Shown: positions 19,157-28,511 of the stretch, in pieces | How the letters are laid out: each line of letters starts with the position of its first letter | How positions within the stretch are numbered: the first letter of the stretch is position 1 | DNA from: Salinimonas iocasae | Lineage (GTDB): Bacteria; Pseudomonadota; Gammaproteobacteria; Enterobacterales; Alteromonadaceae | Length of the DNA: 64,000 bases | Direction: 5' to 3' | Assembly: GCF_006228385.1 (NCBI RefSeq) | Contig: NZ_CP039852.1 | Span: forward strand, 2,620,001-2,684,000 | The notes under the pieces: model-generated | Database searches by the model: none | Seen by the model: only the letters and a program-made list of their open reading frames with translations | Told to the model about the DNA's origin: nothing | Position numbers and translations under genes: made by a program

Positions 19157-19336
19157 TTACTTTTTAACCTGAGTACGCCTGGCCAGGACCTGCGCTTTTG
19201 CGGCAGCAACTTTCGATGACAAATTGTTAAGTTTGCTCAGTAACTCGCGCATCTCTTCGTCTTCTCGCAAATCCGACTCGGCCATATGGCTTTCAAGCGA
19301 ACGCCTGAGAAGCTCAGGAATCGATTTGGTGGTCAT
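19157..19336 (-). CDS. Small charged helical protein (59 aa), unknown function
   Basis: A minus-strand frame of 59 codons runs from ATG at 19336 to TAA, starting MTTKSIPELLRRSLESHM and ending RRTQVKK. The composition is protein-like: highly charged, with heptad-type leucines (ELLRRSLESHM, ELLSKLNNLSSKV) suggesting one or two helices or a short coiled-coil. A purine-rich GGGGAC stretch precedes it by about 11 nt. It fills the gap between corB (convergent, 24 bp away) and sixA (same strand, upstream). It is not recognised as any known family. The evidence for being real is frame, position and composition only. Confidence 0.5.
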   Translation of the reverse strand: MTTKSIPELLRRSLESHMAESDLREDEEMRELLSKLNNLSSKVAAAKAQVLARRTQVKK

Positions 19337-19504
19337 GATGATGTCCGTCCCCTACAAAAACCTACCGGTTAATCACGGCGCACTTTGCGCAGCAGCTTTT
19401 CACTAGATCTTATATCGGTCGGGATCGGAAGTTCTGAAGAGCAATCGTCAAAAATATGACAAAAATTTGAGCAATGCTGCCGGCTATCTTATTGAAAACG
19501 GAAC

Positions 19505-20014
19505 TTAACGCCCCTGATAATGTTCCAACAGCTCACCGCGGTGGCCAATGCCAGAATAGTTTACGACAGCAACTGACGCGGTAGCGAACAATGGCATACG
19601 CTGTATCTGACAGATCTCGTCTAACAGATAGCTGACAAAAGGCATATGGCTAACCAGGAGTATCGAGCGCAAAGGTTTAAGTCGTGATCGGGATTGTTGA
19701 AGCAACGCATCAATGTAATCATGTGTCAGATGAATATCCCCGTCCGGCACGATATCATTGCAAATCTGATTATTCAGAAAACGGTGGTGCTGCTGCATCA
19801 TTTCGAATGTTTGCTTCGTGCGGCGGTAAGGGGAAACAAGAGCCATATCAATTGTTTGATGCTGACTGTACTTTTCCAGCCATTCAGACGTAGCCAATGA
19901 CTGCAACCGGCCATTGTCAGTAAGCTGCCGCTGGCGGTCATCACGACGAGCGGGCTCGGCTTCGCCATGACGCATTATGAATAGCAAGGTAGAGTCGCTG
20001 CTTTGACGTGGCAT
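19505..20014 (-). CDS. sixA: SixA-like phosphohistidine phosphatase
   Basis: A 169-aa histidine-phosphatase-superfamily protein. The catalytic RHG triad is at residues 15-17 (FIMRHGEAEP). A conserved arginine occurs in LVSPYRRTKQT, and the second catalytic histidine in LLVSHMPFVSYLLDE. SixA acts on phosphohistidine in phosphotransfer proteins such as NPr or HPt domains. The length is close to E. coli SixA (161 aa). It is divergent from the M16 peptidase gene; the 180-bp gap between them presumably holds both promoters. Confidence 0.9.
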   Translation of the reverse strand: MPRQSSDSTLLFIMRHGEAEPARRDDRQRQLTDNGRLQSLATSEWLEKYSQHQTIDMALVSPYRRTKQTFEMMQQHHRFLNNQICNDIVPDGDIHLTHDYIDALLQQSRSRLKPLRSILLVSHMPFVSYLLDEICQIQRMPLFATASVAVVNYSGIGHRGELLEHYQGR

Positions 20015-20196
20015 AACAATTATTAATACTATGGATTACTGCTACGTAACAATATCAGAACTGTGTTTACACGCCTAGCGTTTAAAAACAAACATGGTGT
20101 TGTTCGTTCACATTTTTTGCCTTATCTGATTGTGCTGTTCACTAGGCTGAAATACGGTTTTAAACGTGTAGCTAATCCTTTTGACCTGAGAGCATT

Positions 20197-22938
20197 TTGA
20201 CAACATTAAATTTAGCACAATCAAAATTCATAACGCTGAAAAACGGCATGCGCGTGATGCTGTGTCAACCTCCGGAGGGCGAGGCGGCGTACGTGTCGTT
20301 ATCGGTAAAGGCTGGCCACTTCTATGATCCTGAGGACTACCAGGGGCTGGCTCATTTACTGGAACATGCGCTTTTTCTCGGTAGCCGGCACCTTCCCAAA
20401 GCAAACGAAATAAATGATCTGGCTGAACGTTGCGGCGGTGCAATCAACGCCTGGACAGGCACTGAGTATGCTAACTATCACTTCCACTGCCACGAAGATG
20501 CGCTTCCTGCAATGCTGCCCGCGTTCTGTGACATGATGGCACATCCGCTACTTCAGCCTGAAGCGCTTGATAAAGAAGTCGAGGCTATTGAAGCGGAATT
20601 TCAGTTTAAACGTAAAGATGATTTACGCCGGCTTTATCAGATACATAAAGAAACCTGTAATCCGGATCATCCTTTCAGTAAGTTTTCGGTAGGTAATGCA
20701 CAAATCTTCCGCCGTGAGGGCATTGAGCATTTACAAAGCGCGCTTATTACGCATCATCAGCGATTTTACTCTGCCACTAACATGGCAATGTGCATATTTT
20801 CCTCAATCCCTGAAGATACGCTAACTGAAATGCTGGAAGAGCAGTTCGGGATTATCAGTCAAGGTAATCCTGCGCCGGCAGACTGGCCTGATCTATATCG
20901 TCCTGAACAGATGGGTACACAGATAAATATAGAGCCACTGCAGGCAGCGCGCAGAATGATAGTAACCTTTCCCCTGCCCGGCTTACACAATAACTATCAG
21001 GTCAAACCGTTAGATTATATCAGCCATTTATTGGGCGATGAGGGTGAGGGTTCATTGCTTAATTACCTGAAGCAACAGAATTGGGTGACTAACCTTATCG
21101 CTGGTAGTGGTATCGAAGGGGATGATTTCAAAGATTTTAATGTCAGTTTTCAGTTAACTCCGGAAGGGCTGGAAAAGCGTGAGAAGATTCTTAAAGCTTT
21201 ATTCAGTTTTCTGGCATTAATTAAAAAAGGAATCAACGAGCAATGGCGTTACGAAGAAAAGATGCAGTTGTTCGCTCTGGCTTATCAGTATGAGGATGCG
21301 CCCAAACTGATGCCGGTTGCCTGTGAATATTCGCACCACTTATTTTTGTATTCCTTTGAAGAGATCCCTCTGTTCAGAACTCCGATAGAGACCTACGACA
21401 AAGCGTGTTTAGAGGAAGCGTTACAATACTTCGACGCCAGCAGAATCAGAGTTAAGCTGATTGCGCCGGGTATTAAAACTGACAAGTTGTGTCGTTATTA
21501 CGATGCAAAATATGCAACTGCCCCCCTGCCCGAATCATTAATAAAATCGCTGAATGATGAAGGTTGTCATGAGCAAATGACGCTACCACCACCGAACCCG
21601 TATTTAGGTAAAGAATACGCCTTGTGCCTGCCTGAGCCGGGCTACGCAAAACCTGCGTTAATACATCAGGAACATGGCTATCGAAGCTGGTTTGGACAGG
21701 ATCATCAGTTTCATAGCCCTAAAGGCGATATTTACCTGTCTTTTGACACCGAGGCCTTTTGTACAGATGTCAAAGCGACAGCTGCCAAACGTATTTGGCT
21801 GGCGTGCCTGAATGATGCGCTGCAGTCGCGTTACTATCGCGCTGAGATTGCGGGTCTTCACTATCGCTTATATGGCCATCAGGCAGGGTTCAGTCTGCAT
21901 ACCAGAGGTTTTACCAACCAGCAGGTTCTGCTTGCTAAGCAGCTCATTTCTGCCATTAGTACGACCACACCAGATCGTGAGCAGTTTGCCTTACGCAAAT
22001 CGATGCAAATTCAAAATCTGCAAAACTCGTTAATGAACAAGCCAACTAACCGGTTGTTCTCAAGATTAAGTGTGTTGATACAGCGCAATACTCAGGCACC
22101 GGTTGATCTTTTGGATGCCGTCAATGGGTGTAGTTACGACGAAATGATAAGCACAGCACAGTCTGCTCTTAGCCATTATTACCTTGAAACGTTCATGCAT
22201 GGCAACTGGTCTGGGGACGAAGCCAAACTTTTCTGCAGCAATGTCAAAAAATTGACGCCTGGTGCATCCGGTGCGCCACTGGCGCGCTCGGTATCACGGC
22301 TGCCTGCCGGCAAAACGTTGTTACATAATGTACCCAGTGAGCATGATGATGCAGCGGTTGTCCTTTATTTACAGGCACCTAGTGCCTCCATCGAAGATAC
22401 CGTTTTTTGCATGGTGCTTGAACAGATGCTGGCCGGCCCATTTTTCAATGTTCTTCGAACTCAAAAACAATTGGGTTACGTGGTAGGCACAGGTTATGTA
22501 CCGCATAACCAGCACCCCGGCATGGCATTGTATGTTCAGAGCCCCCGGTATCCGGCTGCGGTTATCTTAAAAGAAATCACCCAGTTTTTGTTCAATCAAC
22601 TAAACGAGATAGATTTCTACAGCGCGTATTGGCATACCATTCAGCAGAATCTGCTTAAACAACTTCATGAGCATGATTTGTCGCTCTCCATGAAGTCACA
22701 GCGTCTGTGGATAAGCCTCGGTACTGCTGATTACCAGTTCAACCGTAATGCAAGGCTAGCCGACTGTGTCAAAAATATGACATTTGATACCGTTAGAGCC
22801 TATGCCGAGCGAGTTGCAAATCGCCAGCTATACGGCGAATTGGTTTTATTTGCTAATGGCCATTTTGATACTGACCCGCCCTCCCCGGGAGTGAGAGAGG
22901 ATGACATAGCAACCTTCAAGTCTATGATGCATGAGTAA
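20197..22938 (+). CDS. M16A peptidase (insulysin/pitrilysin type), cytoplasmic
   Basis: The 913-aa protein has the inverted zinc motif HLLEH (H53, E56, H57) and the distal ligand E134 in EVEAIEAEF, spaced 77 residues after H57 as in insulysin. The three further M16 domains follow, with the substrate-binding C-terminal region containing QKQLGYVVGTGYVP. It should be a zinc oligopeptidase. Unlike E. coli pitrilysin it has no signal peptide, so it is probably cytoplasmic. The start is TTG at 20197, six bases after TGAGAG; no nearby ATG keeps the N-terminal strand. It stands alone, ending at an intrinsic terminator. Confidence 0.92.
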   Translation: MTTLNLAQSKFITLKNGMRVMLCQPPEGEAAYVSLSVKAGHFYDPEDYQGLAHLLEHALFLGSRHLPKANEINDLAERCGGAINAWTGTEYANYHFHCHEDALPAMLPAFCDMMAHPLLQPEALDKEVEAIEAEFQFKRKDDLRRLYQIHKETCNPDHPFSKFSVGNAQIFRREGIEHLQSALITHHQRFYSATNMAMCIFSSIPEDTLTEMLEEQFGIISQGNPAPADWPDLYRPEQMGTQINIEPLQAARRMIVTFPLPGLHNNYQVKPLDYISHLLGDEGEGSLLNYLKQQNWVTNLIAGSGIEGDDFKDFNVSFQLTPEGLEKREKILKALFSFLALIKKGINEQWRYEEKMQLFALAYQYEDAPKLMPVACEYSHHLFLYSFEEIPLFRTPIETYDKACLEEALQYFDASRIRVKLIAPGIKTDKLCRYYDAKYATAPLPESLIKSLNDEGCHEQMTLPPPNPYLGKEYALCLPEPGYAKPALIHQEHGYRSWFGQDHQFHSPKGDIYLSFDTEAFCTDVKATAAKRIWLACLNDALQSRYYRAEIAGLHYRLYGHQAGFSLHTRGFTNQQVLLAKQLISAISTTTPDREQFALRKSMQIQNLQNSLMNKPTNRLFSRLSVLIQRNTQAPVDLLDAVNGCSYDEMISTAQSALSHYYLETFMHGNWSGDEAKLFCSNVKKLTPGASGAPLARSVSRLPAGKTLLHNVPSEHDDAAVVLYLQAPSASIEDTVFCMVLEQMLAGPFFNVLRTQKQLGYVVGTGYVPHNQHPGMALYVQSPRYPAAVILKEITQFLFNQLNEIDFYSAYWHTIQQNLLKQLHEHDLSLSMKSQRLWISLGTADYQFNRNARLADCVKNMTFDTVRAYAERVANRQLYGELVLFANGHFDTDPPSPGVREDDIATFKSMMHE

Positions 22939-22944
22939 TCCTTC

Positions 22945-22978
22945 AAGCCTTTGTCTGTTATACCAAAGGCTTAATTTT
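22945..22978 (+). terminator. Intrinsic terminator of the M16 peptidase gene
   Basis: A 9-bp perfect stem (AAGCCTTTG / CAAAGGCTT) with a 10-nt loop, followed by AATTTTGT, immediately after the stop codon. Confidence 0.7.
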
Positions 22979-23133
22979 GTGCAAAAATTCACCAAGCCAC
23001 GCTAGTCTGGCAAAAAAAAGTTGTAGAGAAAGAGTGATTTGGGCATATTGGTAGTTCGGTTTGAACGAATATTGCCGATAAAACAATTAAACTAATAACG
23101 ATAAGGCTTATAAAGCCATTCAAAGGTGTATTG

Positions 23134-26100
23134 GTGCGCTCAACCATTGCTCGCTTATGTACAATATTCTTATTGGTATGCTGCGGACCTCTTTTTACGT
23201 CATCCGCGCATGCTGTCTCTGTTACAGACATCTATTTCGAAGAACTAACACTTCGGGATGGTCTTTCTGATACCACGATCCTGGATATCGTTGAAGGACC
23301 GGATGGGTATATTTGGATAGCCACTCTCGGCGGGCTCAACCGTTATTCCGGCTATGAGTTCAAGCAGTACTTGCCTGATAGTTCTAATGCCGCATCCTTA
23401 CCCTCAGGCGTAGTAAGATCGCTTTTTGTTACTGCTGAAGGTGTACTATGGATTGGAACGCTAGATGGATTAGCGCGATATCAACCAGAGAGCGATGATT
23501 TTAAAGTATTTAATCAATCTAACTCCTCATTAAAATCAAATAATATTTCATTTATTGGTTCAAGTAGCGAAGGCGATTTACTGGTTGCAGCCGGAGCTCG
23601 TATTTACCTCTATGATAATCAAAGCGAAATCATTAAACCCTATGATTCCGGACTGCAATTTGACTCGCGCGTTGTCACAATTCACGATGAAGCTTCTAAG
23701 CTATTGATCGGTACATACAGCAACGGTTTGTTCATATATGACAAAACTCAAAAAGAATTATTCTCAGCCACTGACGCGAATCCATATTCTTTTAATATAA
23801 GTGCTCAACGAATAAGAGATATTGCTGTTATTCAGGGAGATTACTGGATAGCAACTAATCATGGTGTATATCAAATTGCCGGCTCGGGAAATACTAAAAA
23901 GCAACTTACGGTTTTAACTCATCCGCTTATGGGGTCGGATAATATCTTTAGTATTTTGGAGGTTGATGAAGATATTTGGCTTGGAACCGATAATAATTTG
24001 TCAATTTACTCGCCTACTCAAGAGCAGTTTGTATCTATAGGACCGCAGAATGCAGAACTAACCGGGTTGACGCAACGCTATATTTTCAGTGGTCTGCAGG
24101 ACACCACAGGGAAAATATGGATGGGTTCTTATCACGGTCTGTTCACATATAACCCACAGCTTGATAATAGCCGTTTATTTTCTAACGAGAAAGCATTTCA
24201 GGAAAAAACGGAAGGTAATGCTATCTGGGCACTGGATGAGGATGCGGAAGGAAAGATCTGGTTTGTAACACAAAGTGAGGGGTTGGGTAGATTTGATAAA
24301 GAAACTGGTGACATAAGTTATTTTCTGGAAAATACAGGCAGAACGTTCTGGGACTTAGTTATTGATGATAATGGGCTATTTTGGATTGCAAATTCCAGCG
24401 GTGTTTCGGTATACAAGCCTACCAATGACCAATTGATTGAAATTGCGAATTTCTTACCAAATCAGTTAATTGACACAATTCTTTATCAAGAGGGTCAAGT
24501 TTGGTTTTCTCCTGCTGATAAGAACGTGCAACTAATTGCCGTCCAAAGTAAGTTGCTAAAAGATAGAAGTGACAATGTTGATGTGGCCGACCTAATGGAA
24601 ATCCATCATGTGGACATTTCTACTAGCCAAAGCTCGCTGTTACACATAGATTCAAAAGGTAGAGTATGGCTTAACTCTACCGACAATATAATTATTTATG
24701 AGCCGAAACGGAAAAAAGTAATTAAGCAAATTACCTTACCTAGTGCCAGTGGTAGAGTTTTTTTTGTATATGAGTGGAGAAATTCGTTTTGGCTCTTAAA
24801 TACAAATAATGCTGTTTTTCAACTAAATCAAAAAAGCTTTGAAATTAAACGTCAATCGCAGATGGGCCAGGCTGAGGGTACCGTGCTATCGGCTCAAGGT
24901 GTGGATAGCACTGTTTGGATTACTACTAATAACACTATTTATCAATTAGACTTACTAACATTAGAGAAAAAAAATACGCTATATCTGGAAGAGCTCAATT
25001 ATAATGATTTCAATGAAAATTCCGTACTGCAAACAACCTCTGGTGAACTTATCTTTGGTGGAACAAAAGGGTTTAACATAATTAAACCCGAGGAGCTCAC
25101 CGGAAAGTCTGAAGCTCCGATTATAACAAAAGCACCACAAGTTACCGTTGTACGCGCATTCGGTGATAATTTGTCTGACGGTGATTATGCAAGGCTTGGC
25201 AGTCAGAATGTCGTAGAGCTTGCCTATGACGAATCTCGTTTTACAATTAATTTCGAGCTGGTTAACCCTGCAAACCCGACGCTGGTTGAGTATCGCTATC
25301 GCTTACTCGGTTTTGACGACAACTGGATAGGTGCAGAAAATAGTCGTACAGCACAGTTTAACAATGTTTCATTCGGATCATATGTTTTTGAAGTTCAGGC
25401 CAGAGAAAAGGGTAAAACTTGGTCAAGCTCAGCACAACAGTCAATTCACGTTGGCCGACCTCCTTGGCTGCATACGGTAGCTCTTGTCTTTTATGCTGTT
25501 GTGGTAAGTACATTTTTATTATTCTTGCTAAGACAGTATCAAGTTCGTAAGCACAACCAGCAAGCCATCCGCGAATCAGAAGAGCGCTTAAAGCTCACAT
25601 TGTGGAGCAGTGGTGATGAACTGTGGGACTGGGATGTTTATCGTGGGCAGGTCTATCGCTCAAATACCTGGGGCACACTGGACTTTCCCCAGGACAATAT
25701 CCGTACTTCTACTGCTTACGATGCCAATATTCACCCTAACGACTTAATGCGTGTGCAGGAAGCATTAAAAAGCCACCTTGAAGATAAGACAGACTTTTAT
25801 GAATTGGCCTATCGGGCTAAGACGTTTAGTAATCAGTGGATATGGATTCTTGACCGGGGCAAAGTCGTTACTCGTGACCATAATAACCAGCCCGTCCGCA
25901 TGACGGGTACGCTGAAAAATATCCACCACCTTAAAGAAGCCGAAGAGCAGCTAAATCTATTCAAACGCTCTATTGAGAATATCTCTGAGGGCGTATTTAT
26001 TACCAATACTAACTTCAAATTTATTTCAGTTAATAACGCTTACTGTACTTATACGGGGGAAACCCGCGACCAGGCGCTGGCTTCGTATATGTACTTCCAT

Positions 26101-27624
26101 CAGTACCCCGAAGCATTTACCGAGGAAATCAAAAAGACGCTTAAAACTAAAGGTAACTGGTTTGGCGAAGTCGAGTCCGTGCGTGTCAACGGCGAAAAAT
26201 TTGAGATAGAGCTAAACATTGATGCGGTTCACGATGAAGATGGCCGCATTAGTCATTTCGTTGGCGTATTTTCTGATATTACATCACGAAAAAGCACTGA
26301 AAAAGAGCTGTTGAAACTGGCTAATGCAGACCCGCTCACCGACTTACCTAACCGGTCGTTTTTCCAGGCAAGTCATCAGAACTTAGTGCGCCGGGCTGAG
26401 GCCCATGCCCTACTCTGCCTGGACATGGACAATTTTAAGAAAATTAATGATTCATTAGGGCATCAAACCGGTGATGTGCTGATTAAACAAATTGCTAAAC
26501 GCATTCAACGCATGACCGGTACGACGGCAACCTGTTACCGTCTTGGTGGTGACGAATTCAGTATCCTGCTGGAAGACAAATCTGACATTCACACTATCAC
26601 CCACTTCGCCCAGGGCCTTTTGGATAGCCTTGCCAGGCCGTTTATTATCAATAAGCAGGAGTTCGTTCTGGGCGCAAGTATCGGCATCGCGTTCTACCCT
26701 GAGGATGGCACTACGTCTCAGGAAATGCTGAAAAATGCCGATACAGCCATGTATTTTGCGAAAAACAATGGCGGTAACAGCTACAAATTTTTCAGCGGTG
26801 AAATGAACCAGAATGCCGTCAGGCAGCTGCAAATTGAAAATCTTATTCGTCAGGGCATAAAGGACGATTTGTTTACCGTGTATTATCAGCCCAAGGTTGA
26901 TATTTTTACCGGACGCCTGGTGAGTATGGAGGCGCTGGTGCGCTTTGAACACCCGCATAAAGGGATCGTTAGCCCTGGTCAGTTTATTCCGCTGGCAGAG
27001 CAGACTGGGCAGATTATCGAGATTGGGGACCAGGTTTTACGAAAGGCCCTAAGCGACACAAAGCGCTGGGTTAATCAGGGTATATTCACTGGTCGGGTCG
27101 CCGTTAATATTTCTGCTAAACAGTTTGAATTACCCGATCTTGATGAGCGAATTATCAAGGTCCTAAACGATGTCGGGCTGTCCCCACTCCACCTTGAATG
27201 TGAGCTTACCGAAGGTACGTTGATGGAGCACCCAGAGCAAGGGCTTATGATGATGGAACGTTTACGTGAGCGGGGTATCCACCTGGCACTGGATGACTTT
27301 GGCACAGGCTATTCGTCGCTGGCTTATCTAAAGCGTTTCCCGTTAAACACCCTAAAGATAGATAAAGCCTTTATTGACGATATCGCCAAAAGTAATGTCG
27401 ATCGTCATATGGCAGCATCCATCATTAATATCGCTCACAACCTTGGTCTAAAGGTGGTTGCAGAAGGTGTAGAGCATGAGAATCAGCTCTCTATTCTGCG
27501 TCAGTATGAGTGTGAGATGCTTCAAGGCTATCTATATAGCAAACCGCTACCTGCTGATCGTTTCGAGCAATTACTGAACGAAAATCAAAAGCTTCATGAG
27601 CTCATCAACCAACCAAAGGTGTAG
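23134..27624 (+). CDS. Membrane sensor: beta-propeller, Y_Y_Y, PAS, GGDEF and EAL domains
   Basis: A 1496-aa c-di-GMP enzyme. Domain order: signal peptide (1-28, ending SSAHA); periplasmic two-component-regulator propeller repeats (about 33-660; GYIWIATLGGLNRY, GVLWIGTLDGLARY); Y_Y_Y domain (about 700-779; YRYRLLGFDDNWIGA); one membrane helix (about 779-799); two PAS domains (about 813-932 and 943-1056); GGDEF (residues 1138-1142); EAL (E1266). The GGDEF motif is intact, but no RxxD product-inhibition site precedes it. The EAL domain keeps EALVRF, VNISAKQ, DDFGTGYSS, KIDK, AEGVE and LQGY, so both synthesis and hydrolysis are possible. GTG at 23134 is preferred over TTG at 23131 by spacing from AAGG. 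The propeller half is visibly more AT-rich than the GGDEF-EAL half. It is monocistronic. Confidence 0.93.
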   Translation: MRSTIARLCTIFLLVCCGPLFTSSAHAVSVTDIYFEELTLRDGLSDTTILDIVEGPDGYIWIATLGGLNRYSGYEFKQYLPDSSNAASLPSGVVRSLFVTAEGVLWIGTLDGLARYQPESDDFKVFNQSNSSLKSNNISFIGSSSEGDLLVAAGARIYLYDNQSEIIKPYDSGLQFDSRVVTIHDEASKLLIGTYSNGLFIYDKTQKELFSATDANPYSFNISAQRIRDIAVIQGDYWIATNHGVYQIAGSGNTKKQLTVLTHPLMGSDNIFSILEVDEDIWLGTDNNLSIYSPTQEQFVSIGPQNAELTGLTQRYIFSGLQDTTGKIWMGSYHGLFTYNPQLDNSRLFSNEKAFQEKTEGNAIWALDEDAEGKIWFVTQSEGLGRFDKETGDISYFLENTGRTFWDLVIDDNGLFWIANSSGVSVYKPTNDQLIEIANFLPNQLIDTILYQEGQVWFSPADKNVQLIAVQSKLLKDRSDNVDVADLMEIHHVDISTSQSSLLHIDSKGRVWLNSTDNIIIYEPKRKKVIKQITLPSASGRVFFVYEWRNSFWLLNTNNAVFQLNQKSFEIKRQSQMGQAEGTVLSAQGVDSTVWITTNNTIYQLDLLTLEKKNTLYLEELNYNDFNENSVLQTTSGELIFGGTKGFNIIKPEELTGKSEAPIITKAPQVTVVRAFGDNLSDGDYARLGSQNVVELAYDESRFTINFELVNPANPTLVEYRYRLLGFDDNWIGAENSRTAQFNNVSFGSYVFEVQAREKGKTWSSSAQQSIHVGRPPWLHTVALVFYAVVVSTFLLFLLRQYQVRKHNQQAIRESEERLKLTLWSSGDELWDWDVYRGQVYRSNTWGTLDFPQDNIRTSTAYDANIHPNDLMRVQEALKSHLEDKTDFYELAYRAKTFSNQWIWILDRGKVVTRDHNNQPVRMTGTLKNIHHLKEAEEQLNLFKRSIENISEGVFITNTNFKFISVNNAYCTYTGETRDQALASYMYFHQYPEAFTEEIKKTLKTKGNWFGEVESVRVNGEKFEIELNIDAVHDEDGRISHFVGVFSDITSRKSTEKELLKLANADPLTDLPNRSFFQASHQNLVRRAEAHALLCLDMDNFKKINDSLGHQTGDVLIKQIAKRIQRMTGTTATCYRLGGDEFSILLEDKSDIHTITHFAQGLLDSLARPFIINKQEFVLGASIGIAFYPEDGTTSQEMLKNADTAMYFAKNNGGNSYKFFSGEMNQNAVRQLQIENLIRQGIKDDLFTVYYQPKVDIFTGRLVSMEALVRFEHPHKGIVSPGQFIPLAEQTGQIIEIGDQVLRKALSDTKRWVNQGIFTGRVAVNISAKQFELPDLDERIIKVLNDVGLSPLHLECELTEGTLMEHPEQGLMMMERLRERGIHLALDDFGTGYSSLAYLKRFPLNTLKIDKAFIDDIAKSNVDRHMAASIINIAHNLGLKVVAEGVEHENQLSILRQYECEMLQGYLYSKPLPADRFEQLLNENQKLHELINQPKV

Positions 27625-27695
27625 TTCCGTATAGCATTGCTGGTAGAAGACTTTCCGTCTCAAAACAATGAACTTAGCTTGCTAACATAGTCGAT

Positions 27696-27731
27696 AAAAT
27701 GGCAATACTATTTCAGCACCGCCATTTTTTT
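27696..27731 (+). terminator. Probable intrinsic terminator after the GGDEF-EAL gene
   Basis: An 8-bp stem (AAAATGGC / GCCATTTT) encloses a 17-nt loop and is followed by a T-run. The long loop lowers confidence. A TTGACA hexamer at 27730-27735 overlaps the end and could be the -35 of the next small gene. Confidence 0.55.
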
Positions 27732-27868
27732 GACAAAAAAGTACCAGCAAAATTGTAAAGCCTTGATTACAAAGAAAATGTTAGAGTTGGCATAGTAATC
27801 GCAATATTTCTTCCACAGCCGCAACATAATAAAAACGCGGTTTGTTTGTTCAAATTATCTAAGGAAGA

Positions 27869-28039
27869 ATGAAAATGTTGAAAGCATACGCCGTAGCACT
27901 TGTATTATCCAGCAGCGCACCAGTAGCATCAGATACGCAGGAAACCGCTCGTCCTCTGGAAAAGCAGCAAACAGAAAACTCAACGGAGCTGTATCGTCCT
28001 AAACCAGGGAAATGCTTTGTTTGTGGTGTAGATAAATAA
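27869..28039 (+). CDS. Small exported protein (56 aa) with C-terminal CxxC
   Basis: A frame of 56 codons begins at ATG 27869, three bases after AAGGAA, a strong ribosome-binding site. The product starts with a short signal-like hydrophobic stretch (MKMLKAYAVALVLSSSAPVA, cleavage likely after VAS or PVA). The mature part is hydrophilic and ends with PGKCFVCGVDK, so the final residues hold a CxxC pair that could form a disulfide or bind metal. The family is not recognised. An own promoter is possible (TTGACA at 27730-27735, TGTAAA at 27754-27759), which would give a leader of about 100 nt. A hairpin follows the gene. Confidence 0.65.
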   Translation: MKMLKAYAVALVLSSSAPVASDTQETARPLEKQQTENSTELYRPKPGKCFVCGVDK

Positions 28040-28055
28040 AGACCAAATTCAAGCC

Positions 28056-28077
28056 AGAAGAGGCAACGGCCTCTTCT
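28056..28077 (+). terminator. Hairpin after the small CxxC gene, weak terminator
   Basis: A 9-bp perfect stem (AGAAGAGGC / GCCTCTTCT) with a 4-nt loop, followed only by GCTTCTCTC. The T-run is poor, so termination may be inefficient. The convergent small membrane gene ends just beyond it. Confidence 0.4.
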
Positions 28078-28084
28078 GCTTCTC

Positions 28085-28300
28085 TCACGCATTAAGCCAA
28101 ATATTCTCTCTGCCCAGCGCCTGTTTGACTAGTATAAACCGATGAATGTTAAATAGCGGAAACAGCATTGGGCCCAATAACAAACCACCTAGCGCCCAGT
28201 TTTTTCGTTTCATACCTGCTTTTGTAGCTTCGACGTAAAAATACCCACCAGATATCACTGAAACGATGAAAAGCCATACCGGCCAAATTGCTAATATCAC
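28085..28300 (-). CDS. Small membrane protein (71 aa), unknown function
   Basis: A 71-aa protein with two predicted membrane helices: residues about 2-22 (LAIWPVWLFIVSVISGGYF) and about 36-54 (ALGGLLLGPMLFPLFNI). They are separated by a basic loop (KAGMKRKNW), so both ends are probably periplasmic or the helices form a hairpin. The start is GTG at 28300 with a G-rich GGGGGTAG about nine bases upstream. The WALGGLLLGP motif is typical of small bacterial membrane proteins of unknown role. It is convergent with the CxxC gene. Confidence 0.6.
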   Translation of the reverse strand: MILAIWPVWLFIVSVISGGYFYVEATKAGMKRKNWALGGLLLGPMLFPLFNIHRFILVKQALGRENIWLNA

Positions 28301-28467
28301 TACTATCTACCCCCGTGCATTATAGGCCCGTATTTAAGCGGGAAGCGAATTGTACAGAAATCACCCAAAAAAGCCAGTCTGAATTGTTCGATTTTTACAC
28401 GGACACACTTGGCTGCATCAGAACTCTAATCCTTCTCAAGCAAAAATGTCATGCTGTTTTCGATAGA

Positions 28468-28493
28468 AAAAAGCCGGCTCACGCCGGCTTTTT
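28468..28493. terminator. Intrinsic terminator of fadIJ (bidirectional)
   Basis: An 11-bp perfect stem (AAAAAGCCGGC / GCCGGCTTTTT) with a TCAC loop lies about 20 bp past the fadJ stop. T-runs occur on both strands. Confidence 0.92.
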
Positions 28494-28511
28494 AAAACGT
28501 TTTCATCAACA

